A DNA stretch of 64,000 bases from Pedobacter africanus (GTDB lineage Bacteria; Bacteroidota; Bacteroidia; Sphingobacteriales; Sphingobacteriaceae): NCBI RefSeq assembly GCF_900176535.1, contig NZ_FWXT01000001.1, forward strand, positions 3,286,001-3,350,000, read 5' to 3'. How positions within the stretch are numbered: position 1 is the first letter of the stretch; every line of letters starts with the position of its first letter. The position numbers and the translations under genes were made by a program. Shown piece after piece: positions 1-8,244 of this stretch. The notes beneath the pieces are model-generated. The model saw only the letters and a list, made by a program, of their open reading frames with translations, was not told the DNA's origin and ran no database searches.

Positions 1-1619
1 AACACTACAATTGCTAAAATGGTACGTCTTTTATGGTTTAAAGACCATTTTAAAATGTTTGTAACCCAAAGGGTGAATTTTTTCAATTGCTTTTCAAACC
101 AAAGGATAAAGCGGCCGAAGACGTTCTTGCCTTCAATATGTTCCAGTTTACCATACCTCGAAAAAAGGAGCGGTACAATGGTAAATGAGGCCAGCAAGGA
201 AAGTAGTGTTGCAATAATTACAACCACACAGAACTGTCTTAAAATGTTGGAAACCAGGCCTGTACTTACGGCGATAGGGAAGAAAACGACTACAATTACA
301 AAGGTAATGGAAACAACTGTAAAACCAATTTCCCTTGTAGCATCTGAAGCGGCCCTCACTTTGTTTTTACCCATCTCCATGTGTCGCTGGATGTTTTCCA
401 GTACCACAATCGCGTCATCCACAAGGATACCTACCACCAGCGAAAGCCCCAGTAAGGACATCAGGTTTAAGGTAAAGCCAAACAGACCGATACCAATAAA
501 AGTTGCAATTAATGAGGCAGGGATAGATACCATTACAATTAACGCGTTCCTCAAACTATGCAGGAAGAACAACATTACAAATGCTACCAGCACTACTGCC
601 AGCATTAAATCGTGAATAACCGCATCTGCAGATTCCAAAGTGAAAATAGAGCTGTCGTTTACGATCTTAATGTCCAGATTGTTGGCTGCATATTCTACCT
701 TAAGCTTTTCAATAATGGCATGTACACCTTTACTTACTTCTACGGCATTTGCATCACTTTGTTTAATGATCTGAATGGCAATCGCACCTTTTCTGTTGAT
801 ACGGGCTAGTTTTTCTGTTTCTTTCTGAGCATCCTGTACATCGGCAACATCGCGCAGGCGGATTTGAGAACCATCTTTGGAGGTGGTCAGTACCAGGTTC
901 CTCAATTCATCCAGGTTTCTGTATTTACCAGATAAACGGATTAAAACGTCCTGGTTTTCTGTTTTTACACTCCCTGTAGGGAAATCCAGGTTCGAAGTCA
1001 GGATCATCTGTTGCACCTGTGGTACAGAAAGGTTGTAGCCTTGTAGTTTATCTGCATCCAATGATACCTGGATCTCTCTTTCGGAACCACCAATCAGGTT
1101 AACCTGGGCAATACCGCTCACCCTCGAAATTACCGGGGCAATCCTTTGGTCCATCAGATCATAAAAGCTGATGTCGTCCATTTTTGCAGAGGCCGACATC
1201 GTGATCACCGGTAAATCATCCAAAGAGAATTTACTTAAGGATGGTGTTTTTACATCTTCAGGCAGTTCTGATAAAATGGCGTTTACCTTACGTTGCGCAT
1301 CATTTAGGGAAATGTCAATATTGGCTTTATCTGTTAAGGTAATGGTAACGGTAGATAAACTCTCAAATGAAACTGCGTTTATTTTTTTGATGTTTTCCAT
1401 TGACGATACCGCATCTTCGATCTTCTTGGTTACGGTATTCTCTACCTCGGCAGGGGATGCTCCCGGGTAAATGGTTGAAATAGATACTACGTTGTTTGAG
1501 AATTTTGGCAATAACTCATAACCCAACGAAAAGTAACTCAACAGCCCCAGCAGGGTAAGTGCGGTAAACACCACAATTACCAGGGAGGGCCTTTTTATCG
1601 ATATATCTGTTATCTTCAT
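1..1619 (-). CDS. RND efflux transporter, HAE1/AcrB-like (3' part cut off by window edge)
   Basis: This is the inner-membrane pump of a tripartite proton-driven efflux system. The reverse strand is open from an ATG at 1619 to the window edge, giving 539 codons of a protein that is normally about 1,020-1,060 residues. The N-terminus (MKITDISIKRP...) is typical, with a first membrane helix at about residues 12-30. A porter-domain stretch with the usual PGASPxEVE-type motif follows. From about residue 335 there is a run of hydrophobic helices, including the conserved G-I-L-V-D-D-A-I-V-V-x-E-N-I motif of TM4 with its proton-relay aspartates. It starts 8 bp after the adaptor gene stops, so it is the last gene of the TetR-TolC-HlyD-RND operon. 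The substrate cannot be read from the sequence. Family assignment is very secure. Confidence 0.95.
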   Translation of the reverse strand, partial: MKITDISIKRPSLVIVVFTALTLLGLLSYFSLGYELLPKFSNNVVSISTIYPGASPAEVENTVTKKIEDAVSSMENIKKINAVSFESLSTVTITLTDKANIDISLNDAQRKVNAILSELPEDVKTPSLSKFSLDDLPVITMSASAKMDDISFYDLMDQRIAPVISRVSGIAQVNLIGGSEREIQVSLDADKLQGYNLSVPQVQQMILTSNLDFPTGSVKTENQDVLIRLSGKYRNLDELRNLVLTTSKDGSQIRLRDVADVQDAQKETEKLARINRKGAIAIQIIKQSDANAVEVSKGVHAIIEKLKVEYAANNLDIKIVNDSSIFTLESADAVIHDLMLAVVLVAFVMLFFLHSLRNALIVMVSIPASLIATFIGIGLFGFTLNLMSLLGLSLVVGILVDDAIVVLENIQRHMEMGKNKVRAASDATREIGFTVVSITFVIVVVFFPIAVSTGLVSNILRQFCVVVIIATLLSLLASFTIVPLLFSRYGKLEHIEGKNVFGRFILWFEKQLKKFTLWVTNILKWSLNHKRRTILAIVV

Positions 1620-1626
1620 CTTCTTT

Positions 1627-2694
1627 TTATTTTACTATGCTCACAGGAGTACCGTCGGCCAGGTTGATCTGTCCGCTGGTGATTACAGTCTCGCCTTCAT
1701 TTAATCCTTCCAGAATTTCAACTGAATCACCCAAAATACGACCTGCAATTACTTTGCGAAGTTTAGCGGTATTGCTGGCCTTGTCTAACACAAATACCTG
1801 GTTGCTGCTTACACTACCCACAAAAGAAGTGCGGGGAACCAAAATTCCGGGAGCCTGTTTAGGAAAGTTAAATACGGCGGTACCATACATTCCTGCTCTA
1901 AGGCTGTTTTTGGTATTGTTGTCTACTTCAATTTCTATCGGGAAGTTCAAAGTCCCATCAGCTTTAGCTGCAATAAAAGTAATTCTGCCATTGAATTTTT
2001 CTGTAGGAAAAACAGAAGACTTGATTTCTATTTTATCACCTATTTTAAGATTGGCCACCTGTGACTCATTTACATTTACCTTAAGCTTTAATTTGGAAAC
2101 GTCAACAATTTCAAATAACTGTGTTCCCTGAGCGGTAACAAATGCACCAACTTCAATGTATCTTTTGTTGATGATGCCATTAATCGGAGATTTGATGTTA
2201 GCATCGCTCAACCTTCTTTGCGAGGCCTGTAAACGTAATTTCGCATTTTGCGTTGCCAATTTCGCCTGGTCCAGCTGCTGTTGGGTTACGCCGCCAGTTG
2301 CATAAGAGCTTTTGTACCTGGCTTCGTCCCTTAACGCATTTTGATAGGTTGCTTCGGCAGTTTCCCTGTCCGTATTGATGATCTCTGCATCGATACGAGC
2401 CAGTACCTGTCCTTTGCTTACACGGTCGCCTTCTTCTACAAGGATCTTACTCACCCTTCCGGCATTTTCCGATAGGAAGTTCAGTTCCTGTTTAGGTACA
2501 AAGCTTCCGTTGCTGCTAAAATCCAGGTCAACTACTTTTTTCTCTACACTTGCAACACGCACGGCAATAGCCCCACTTCCTTGTGCAATAAAGGCTGTTT
2601 TTGCTTCGTTCTTCTTCTTATTGTTGCTGAGCACCAAAGCAATCCCGCCCAGGGCAAGTATAATTATTAAGGCTGTTATTATCCCTCTTTTCAT
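1627..2694 (-). CDS. RND efflux periplasmic adaptor (HlyD/AcrA family)
   Basis: Membrane-fusion protein of 355 residues that bridges the RND pump and the TolC channel in the periplasm. Residues about 5-24 form an N-terminal membrane anchor with no lipobox cysteine. A biotinyl-lipoyl-like half motif follows (VEEGDRVSKGQ, about 90-100), then a coiled-coil hairpin rich in Ala/Gln/Arg (about 105-165). The second lipoyl half (SPINGIINKRYIEVG) comes next, then beta-barrel and membrane-proximal domains. Length is usual for the family. The start codon overlaps the stop of the upstream tolC-like gene by 4 bp (ATGA), indicating translational coupling. The RND gene begins 8 bp downstream. Confidence 0.95.
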   Translation of the reverse strand: MKRGIITALIIILALGGIALVLSNNKKKNEAKTAFIAQGSGAIAVRVASVEKKVVDLDFSSNGSFVPKQELNFLSENAGRVSKILVEEGDRVSKGQVLARIDAEIINTDRETAEATYQNALRDEARYKSSYATGGVTQQQLDQAKLATQNAKLRLQASQRRLSDANIKSPINGIINKRYIEVGAFVTAQGTQLFEIVDVSKLKLKVNVNESQVANLKIGDKIEIKSSVFPTEKFNGRITFIAAKADGTLNFPIEIEVDNNTKNSLRAGMYGTAVFNFPKQAPGILVPRTSFVGSVSSNQVFVLDKASNTAKLRKVIAGRILGDSVEILEGLNEGETVITSGQINLADGTPVSIVK

Positions 2695-4034
2695 TGTAAT
2701 AGCGATTTTATATTTCCGTTTGATTTGATTAATTGTATTTCGGCAATTTTATAATTTAATAATGCCTGAGTGTAGCTGTTTTGTGCTGAAGTAAGTGCGT
2801 TTTCGGTATCCAGCAGATCTGTTAAACTGGCCAGACCGTTGTTGTAATTGTTTTGTGTGCTTCTGTAGATTTCATCAGCCAGTTCAGCATTTTTCTTTTG
2901 TGAGTTAATGGTGTTTATGCTGTTACGTAACTGGATTTTTGCATTTTCGTAAGCCATGTTCAACGAGTTTTTCGACTCTCTTCTGTCTTCCCGAGCTTTT
3001 TGAATATCTACATCGGCCTGGCGGATTTTTGAACGGGTTAAGAAACCGTTAAAAATCGGCACTTTTAAGGTTAAACCAACGGCCGATGCCCCAAAACCAA
3101 TTGCATTAGGGTTGGATTTTAAAAAATCGAAACCGCCGCTCTGGCTGGAATAGGTGTAGTTTCCTGTTAAAGCCAGGCTTGGATAATATTCAGACACATA
3201 AGCCTTGCGCTGCAATGAAAGCAATTTGTCCTGGATGTCCAGAATTTTGATCTCAGTCCTGTTGTCCATGCTTAAAGAATCACTAAACTGCGGTAAGTGG
3301 GTCACTTCCGTGAGCTCTGTTTTTGGTAATGTGATTTCCGTGCTTACAGGCATGCCCATTGCAAATTTCAACTGGTTCTCCAACTGTGTAATGGCATTAA
3401 TGGTCTGCTCCCGTTGTGTCTCTAAATTCGTGAGGTTTACTTTGATCCGGTCTACGTCAATCTTTTTTGCCAACCCGTTTTTATACTGATTGGAAATGAT
3501 CTTCTCTATCACATTTACATTTTTGATATTAGTGTCTATCACATTCAATTGCTGCCTGTTCACTAAGACCTGGTAATAGTTATTGGCAACCAGTTCAATG
3601 ATCTGTTCCTCGGTTAACTGGGAAGTCAGATTGTAGTATTCCTCACTGGATCTCGCAGCCTGCAGCCCTGTGAAAACCTGCTGGTTGAACAATTGTTGTG
3701 AAAGCTGGATTCCGGCAGATGAATTCCAGTTTTGTCCGAGTTTGATAGATTGCGGGCTCCCGCCGAAGTCGGCTACCAGTTTTCCAATGATAGGGTTGTA
3801 GTTTAAACCAGCATTACCTGTAATTTGTGGTAAAGCCTGGGCCCTTACCTCCTGCACTTTATATTTACCGCCGTCTATGTCAAGCTTTGATTTCCGTACT
3901 TTGACGTTGTTTTGCAGCGAGTAGTTCAGCGCTTCCTTTAACGTCAGCGTTTGCTGAGCGTTAACCGTACCCGATAACAGTAACCCCAGCAGTGCCAGTG
4001 GAATTATTTTTATCTGTTTGATTATTGTATTCAT
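2691..4034 (-). CDS. TolC-family outer-membrane efflux protein
   Basis: Outer-membrane channel component of the efflux system, 447 residues. A signal peptide (about residues 1-26, ending Val-Asn-Ala) precedes a mature start Q-Q-T-L-T-L-K-E-A-L, the classic beginning of the OEP domain. Two OEP repeats are visible, with long Gln/Asn-rich helices and a second-repeat NxYxxG-L-A-S-L-T-D-L-L-D motif near residues 395-410. It lies 13 bp downstream of a TetR gene and overlaps the adaptor gene by 4 bp, so TetR, TolC, adaptor and pump look like one transcript. The drug or metabolite exported is not evident. Confidence 0.95.
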   Translation of the reverse strand: MNTIIKQIKIIPLALLGLLLSGTVNAQQTLTLKEALNYSLQNNVKVRKSKLDIDGGKYKVQEVRAQALPQITGNAGLNYNPIIGKLVADFGGSPQSIKLGQNWNSSAGIQLSQQLFNQQVFTGLQAARSSEEYYNLTSQLTEEQIIELVANNYYQVLVNRQQLNVIDTNIKNVNVIEKIISNQYKNGLAKKIDVDRIKVNLTNLETQREQTINAITQLENQLKFAMGMPVSTEITLPKTELTEVTHLPQFSDSLSMDNRTEIKILDIQDKLLSLQRKAYVSEYYPSLALTGNYTYSSQSGGFDFLKSNPNAIGFGASAVGLTLKVPIFNGFLTRSKIRQADVDIQKAREDRRESKNSLNMAYENAKIQLRNSINTINSQKKNAELADEIYRSTQNNYNNGLASLTDLLDTENALTSAQNSYTQALLNYKIAEIQLIKSNGNIKSLLQ

Positions 4035-4047
4035 ATATAGCCTATTG

Positions 4048-4653
4048 TTATTTTAGTCCTTTAATAAATATACGCGACAGGCTAAGCTGCCTTTCCAGTA
4101 TGTTTTTCATTTCCTTTTTGCTGGGAAAGAGCTCTTTATTGCCATGCAGTATGCATAAGGATGTGATCCCTGCCAGACTGTCCAGGTAAAGCTCCGCAGT
4201 TTTATAGGTTTCCATTGGTCCAATCTCCTTTTTGTCTATCGACCTTTGAAATATATCTGCATGCAGCTGTATGTTTTTTCCGTGCATATTCATGAAATGT
4301 TCTTTCAGTTCATCCGAGTTCAATGAAGAATCAGGGCTGCCCCCTGATAAATGGAGCATATAGTACTTTTGAAAGAAGCGATGTCTGATTTCGATGAAGC
4401 CAGCCATACAATCTTCCAGCGGAACATCAGCAAACTGATCTTTCTCTACCATCTCAAAATAGTCATTGAATATTTTTTCGATCACTCCAAGTACCAAACT
4501 GTTTTTATCAGGAAAATAATAATACAGAGAAGGTTTGGATACTGAGAGGTCTTCCGCAATTTCATTCATTGTGGTTTTATTGATTCCATAATGTATAAAA
4601 CGTTTGATCGCCCCTTCAATAATTGCTTCTCTTTTTTTATCTGTCTCTACCAT
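4048..4653 (-). CDS. TetR/AcrR-family regulator heading the efflux operon
   Basis: DNA-binding repressor of 201 residues. The N-terminal TetR helix-turn-helix spans about residues 8-55: K-K-R-E-A-I-I-E-G-A at the start, then T-M-N-E-I-A-E-D-L-S-V-S-K-P-S-L-Y-Y-Y-F. The C-terminal ligand domain is helical and unrelated to specific named regulators. It is the first gene before the TolC-HlyD-RND genes with a 13 bp gap, so it probably represses its own operon and responds to a pump substrate. It is paralogous to the neighbouring TetR protein at 4771-5379, with similar N-terminal 60 residues and similar final helices. Confidence 0.93.
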   Translation of the reverse strand: MVETDKKREAIIEGAIKRFIHYGINKTTMNEIAEDLSVSKPSLYYYFPDKNSLVLGVIEKIFNDYFEMVEKDQFADVPLEDCMAGFIEIRHRFFQKYYMLHLSGGSPDSSLNSDELKEHFMNMHGKNIQLHADIFQRSIDKKEIGPMETYKTAELYLDSLAGITSLCILHGNKELFPSKKEMKNILERQLSLSRIFIKGLK

Positions 4654-4691
4654 TCTACTTTTTTACTTTCTGACTTTTTTATTTCAGTAGT

Positions 4692-4699
4692 CAAAAATA
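4692..4699 (-). promoter_or_regulatory. Candidate Bacteroidota -7 element for the efflux operon
   Basis: On the minus strand the octamer TATTTTTG matches the Bacteroidota -7 consensus TAnnTTTG and lies about 40 bp upstream of the TetR start at 4653. No clear -33 TTTG is seen at the right distance, so the call is tentative. Confidence 0.35.
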
Positions 4700-4770
4700 C
4701 GGCCATAATTCCGCTTAAAGAATTTTACCTTTAAAATGCAGGTAAACTGACAATTAAATGACTGTTTAAG

Positions 4771-5379
4771 CTAGGATTTTGGCTTCAGGCCTTGTAAAAA
4801 AATTTCGGCAAACAATTTTTCCTTGATAAAGATCTGTTTAAACTGCTCTTTTCCAGGGAATATGTTCTTGTCTTTGGACATGATATTGAAGTGTATGCCA
4901 GACAGGGCGTCGAGAAATATTTCGGTAGTAAGTTTGGGGTCTTCCATGGCAAGTTCACCACTTGCAATCCCCCTGCTGAATAAGGAGCTGATGATGATGG
5001 CTTCAAAGGCCCGGGCTTTACTGAACTTGTCGTAAAGGTTATCGGGCAATTCACTGCCAATAATTTGTGTTGATTCCAGCAGGTTGTAGTATTTTTGAAT
5101 AAAAGACTGTCTTTTTTGTAAAAGTTTATAAATGCCTTCTGTCGAAGTACTGGCTTTATCAATGGACTTTACCAGGTCCCTGCTAATGATCTGCATCAGG
5201 TGTTCAATGGAACTCACATATAAACTCAGTTTGTCCGGAAAGTAGTAGTAGAGCAAAGCCTTTGAAAATGAGACATCTTTTGCGATTTCGGTCATGGTTG
5301 TTTTTGACAGGCCATAATGTGCGAACCGTTTCAATGCAGCTTCAATAATTAAGCTTCTCTTTTTATCCTGATTTTCCAT
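4771..5379 (-). CDS. TetR/AcrR-family regulator (second copy)
   Basis: TetR-type regulator of 202 residues with a canonical N-terminal helix-turn-helix (about residues 8-55, including T-M-T-E-I-A-K-D-V and the L-L-Y-Y-Y-F end of the recognition region). It is clearly a relative of the adjacent TetR gene and shares the K-R-S-L-I-I-E-A-A-L-K-R-F / H-Y-G-L-S-K-T-T pattern, but the ligand domains have diverged. A gap of about 117 bp separates the two, so it may be transcribed separately or as a leading gene of the efflux operon. The start at 5379 has a purine-rich AGGAGAG about 20 bp upstream, too far to be an ordinary ribosome site. Confidence 0.92.
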   Translation of the reverse strand: MENQDKKRSLIIEAALKRFAHYGLSKTTMTEIAKDVSFSKALLYYYFPDKLSLYVSSIEHLMQIISRDLVKSIDKASTSTEGIYKLLQKRQSFIQKYYNLLESTQIIGSELPDNLYDKFSKARAFEAIIISSLFSRGIASGELAMEDPKLTTEIFLDALSGIHFNIMSKDKNIFPGKEQFKQIFIKEKLFAEIFLQGLKPKS

Positions 5380-5498
5380 ACAAATTACTATTCTCTCCTT
5401 TAGGGCAAGTATTACTAAGCTATTTTATCAATTCAGGCGAAAAATAGTCAAAATTTTTAAATATTACTTTTAACATATTTATTACAAGTCTTAACAAT

Positions 5499-5506
5499 TA
5501 CATTTG
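5499..5506 (+). promoter_or_regulatory. Candidate -7 element for murB
   Basis: TACATTTG matches TAnnTTTG and sits 28 bp upstream of the murB start. The region between the divergent TetR and murB genes is very AT-rich. The -33 element is not convincing. Confidence 0.4.
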
Positions 5507-5533
5507 TGCCAGATCTAATCATTTAGCTTACTT

Positions 5534-6556
5534 ATGTCTATTCTACAGCAAAATATATCTCTTAAACCCTACAACACATTTGGTGTCGATGTCAAATCAT
5601 CCCTTTTTGCCGAGGTGTTCAGTATTGAAGCACTGAAGGGATTGCTGGGAATGGATGTGGTAAGACAGAACCGCTTACTGGTTTTAGGCGGAGGAAGCAA
5701 TCTGCTGTTTACAAAGGATTTTGATGGACTGGTGATTAAAATAAGCATACCCGGCATTTCGGCTACTACTGATACTGATGGGGAGCGGGTACTGGTAACG
5801 GCTGGAGCGGGTGTGGTATGGAACGATCTGGTGAACTACTGTGTGGTAAATGGCTATGCAGGTATAGAAAACCTGAGCCTTATTCCTGGAACTGTAGGTG
5901 CATCGCCTATACAAAATATAGGTGCCTACGGTGTGGAGCTCAAAGATGTTTTTCATTCCTGTACTGCTTATGAAATTGCGACAGCAGAAGAAAGGACCTT
6001 TAAATTTGAAGATTGTAAGTTTGGTTACCGGGATAGTACCTTTAAAAATGAGCTGAAAGGCCGTTACATCATTACTGCTGTCAGTTTTAAATTGAACAGA
6101 CAGGCGCAGCTAAATACCAGTTACGGGGCAATCCAGGCCGAACTTCAGAATAGGCACATATTACAACCAACAATTGCCGATATCTCAAAGGTGGTAGCTC
6201 ACATCAGGGTAAGTAAGTTGCCGGATCCATCTACGATAGGTAATGCCGGAAGTTTTTTTAAAAATCCCGTAATTAGCCAGGCACAGTTTAAAGAAGTGTT
6301 GACTAAATTTCCTGATATTGTACATTATCCCGCTGCCGACCAGAAAGTTAAGCTGGCTGCCGGCTGGCTTATTGAGCAATGCGGTTTTAAAGGAAAGGTG
6401 GTTGGCGAGACAGGTACCTGGAAAAATCAGGCCCTGGTTCTGGTTAATCATGGCGCTGCAACAGGACAGGAAGTGTATGATTTTTCAGAAGAGATCATAC
6501 GTACAGTGTATGCCAGGTTTGGTGTAGAGCTGGAGCGGGAAGTAAATATTCTGTGA
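5534..6556 (+). CDS. murB: UDP-N-acetylenolpyruvoylglucosamine reductase
   Basis: Cytoplasmic flavoenzyme that reduces UDP-GlcNAc-enolpyruvate to UDP-MurNAc with NADPH, the second committed step of peptidoglycan precursor synthesis. The protein has 340 residues, the length of the longer E. coli-like MurB form. Visible landmarks are N-T-F-G-V near residue 15, the FAD-binding L-G-G-G-S-N-L-L segment (about 51-58), and the I-P-G-T-V-G-A-S-P-I-Q-N-I-G-A-Y-G-V-E block (about 117-135). The I-G-N-A-G-S-F-F-K-N-P motif (about 236-246) carries the catalytic serine, and the C-terminal V-G-x-x-x-T-W-x-N-Q-A-L-V-L-V motif is present. It is a solo housekeeping gene, divergent from the TetR genes. Confidence 0.97.
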   Translation: MSILQQNISLKPYNTFGVDVKSSLFAEVFSIEALKGLLGMDVVRQNRLLVLGGGSNLLFTKDFDGLVIKISIPGISATTDTDGERVLVTAGAGVVWNDLVNYCVVNGYAGIENLSLIPGTVGASPIQNIGAYGVELKDVFHSCTAYEIATAEERTFKFEDCKFGYRDSTFKNELKGRYIITAVSFKLNRQAQLNTSYGAIQAELQNRHILQPTIADISKVVAHIRVSKLPDPSTIGNAGSFFKNPVISQAQFKEVLTKFPDIVHYPAADQKVKLAAGWLIEQCGFKGKVVGETGTWKNQALVLVNHGAATGQEVYDFSEEIIRTVYARFGVELEREVNIL

Positions 6557-6721
6557 AATAGACGGTTAGCGTCATTTATCGGAAAAAAATTAATTTCTTA
6601 ACATCAATATCCTCCTTTTTGGTACATATCTTGTGTAGTGTTTAGTGTCTAAGATTAAACAGATTTTGAGCGCCACTCAAAAAAATGCTTGTTAGTTTTT
6701 TAACCCTAAAACTTAAACACT

Positions 6722-7252
6722 ATGACAAAAAATGAGTTCAACCTTCAGCTAAACAATCATTCAATTTCTTTACAATCCTTCGCCCTGAATTTTACGAAAG
6801 ATATTGAGGATGCAAACGATCTGGTGCAAGATACCATGCTTAAGGCGGTTACCTATTATGGGAAGTTTAAAGAAGGGACCAATCTAAAAGGCTGGTTGTT
6901 TACGATAATGAAGAATACTTTCATTAATAATTACAGGCGTCTGGTGAAAACAAACGCTTTGATTACCAAATCAGATGATATTTCCTCGGCCAACCTGCAC
7001 TACAGTGCTACCAAAAATGCCAGCGAAAGTAAATTTATTATAGGAGACATCAATAAAGCGCTTGCTAACCTTCAGCCAGAGTATTACGTTCCTTTTGTAA
7101 AATACTTTGAGGGTTATAAATATCATGAGATTGCCGAAATGCTGGAGATTCCAATTGGAACCGTAAAAACCAGGATCCATGTGGCCAGACAGATTCTGAA
7201 AAAATACCTGAAAACCTATTCTAAGGATATTCTGGGAACAGAAATGGTTTAA
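6722..7252 (+). CDS. ECF-type RNA polymerase sigma factor
   Basis: Alternative sigma factor of 176 residues. Region 2 spans about residues 15-80 and includes D-A-N-D-L-V-Q-D-T-M-L-K-A and G-W-L-F-T-I-M-K-N-T-F-I-N-N-Y-R-R. Region 4 spans about 115-165, with the helix-turn-helix E-I-A-E-M-L-E-I-P-I-G-T-V-K-T-R-I. No anti-sigma gene is adjacent; the next gene is convergent (stops 3 bp apart). It therefore looks like the group of orphan Bacteroidota ECF factors regulated by other means. It has a long AT-rich 5' region of about 165 bp with no gene. Confidence 0.93.
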   Translation: MTKNEFNLQLNNHSISLQSFALNFTKDIEDANDLVQDTMLKAVTYYGKFKEGTNLKGWLFTIMKNTFINNYRRLVKTNALITKSDDISSANLHYSATKNASESKFIIGDINKALANLQPEYYVPFVKYFEGYKYHEIAEMLEIPIGTVKTRIHVARQILKKYLKTYSKDILGTEMV

Positions 7253-7255
7253 AAC

Positions 7256-8158
7256 TCATTTTGTTCTTTTAATGAAATGGTTTGCCGGTATGCCTTTTAC
7301 CCCAGGTTTTACTGTAAACATTCCGCCGCTGTATGGACATTGCAATAGTTCTGCTTCAGAAGTCGATGTCCGTGCAGTGGTGATGTAAAGCGTGTCCAGA
7401 TTTTCTCCTCCAAAAGCGCAGGAAGTTACATTTTTTGCCGGAACCTCGACCCTACAGCGTAAGACGCCTGTTCTGGGGTCCCATCTCCCTACTGCATAGC
7501 CGCCCCAAAGCGCAATCCAGATCATCCCTTCAGCATCCAGGCTGCAGCCATCTGGTTTCCCCATATCCTCCGGAATGGTAATTGCATCATAAGGAGTAGA
7601 TATCCGGCCAGTTTTATCGTCATAACTATAGGCCACAACCTTATGTACTGAGGTGTCGATGTAATACATCGTTTTTTTGTCATCCGACCAGGCGATCCCA
7701 TTTGAGGTGGTTATACCTGTTTCCATCCTATGGATGGATAGATCTGCATCTATCCGGTACAGCGCCGCCGAACGTGATGCGCCCATAGTTCCCAGCCACA
7801 GCCGTCCCGAAGGATCGCACTTCCCGTCATTAAAACGATTGCCTGATGTGCGATTTTCAGGGTTTGACAACAGCCTGCGGAGCAGTCCGGTCAATTTTTC
7901 ATAACTGTATACACCGTCTTTTAAGGCCAGTAATAGTGTATCATCTGTGCCGGGTATTACAGCACTTATTTTTTGTCCAAAATGTGCAGTCTGGTTAGTT
8001 GAGGTAAGCGGGTCAAACCAATGGAGCAGCTGCGCTTCGATGTCTACCCAGTAGAGCTCTTGTGTTTTATGGTTCCATATTGCGCCTTCTCCCAGCATTG
8101 AGCGGCTGTCTAGTAGTAGTTCTGCTTTAAGCACGATTGGCTGTTGGTGGTCGGACAT
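7256..8158 (-). CDS. SMP-30/gluconolactonase-family lactonase
   Basis: Six-bladed beta-propeller of 300 residues, expected to hydrolyse a sugar lactone to the aldonate with a divalent metal. The family's metal ligands appear conserved: Glu in the L-G-E-G-A-I-W motif near residue 24, Asn in the T-S-N-G-I-A-W motif in the middle, and Asp in the K-P-D-G-C-S-L-D motif near residue 204. No signal peptide is present, so it should be cytoplasmic. It is divergent from the heparinase-II-like lyase, and the only intergenic DNA carries a tandem operator of the locus regulon, so the two genes are probably co-regulated. In context it would follow a sugar dehydrogenase in a non-phosphorylative oxidative pathway. 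Confidence 0.88.
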   Translation of the reverse strand: MSDHQQPIVLKAELLLDSRSMLGEGAIWNHKTQELYWVDIEAQLLHWFDPLTSTNQTAHFGQKISAVIPGTDDTLLLALKDGVYSYEKLTGLLRRLLSNPENRTSGNRFNDGKCDPSGRLWLGTMGASRSAALYRIDADLSIHRMETGITTSNGIAWSDDKKTMYYIDTSVHKVVAYSYDDKTGRISTPYDAITIPEDMGKPDGCSLDAEGMIWIALWGGYAVGRWDPRTGVLRCRVEVPAKNVTSCAFGGENLDTLYITTARTSTSEAELLQCPYSGGMFTVKPGVKGIPANHFIKRTK

Positions 8159-8203
8159 GATTTCTCTGCTGCTCGTTTTATTATTTTTTAAAAGTACATA
8201 AAT

Positions 8204-8240
8204 TATTTTGTTTACAAAAAAACTATATATTTGTATACAT
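8204..8240 (+). promoter_or_regulatory. Regulon promoter P1 with tandem operator boxes
   Basis: Two 8-bp boxes lie exactly 23 bp apart: TGTTTACA at 8209-8216 and TGTATACA at 8232-8239. The second overlaps the -7 element TATATTTG (8226-8233). The arrangement is the same as at 11046, 17713, 18496 and 24895. It lies between the divergent lactonase and lyase genes and may control both. The lyase ATG at 8245 is only about 5 bp beyond the second box, leaving almost no mRNA leader. Confidence 0.8.
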
Positions 8241-8244
8241 AGTT

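Noticed and set aside
4785..5162. 125-codon minus-strand frame inside the second TetR gene
   Set aside because: It is a shadow of the TetR reading frame, with no recognisable domain.
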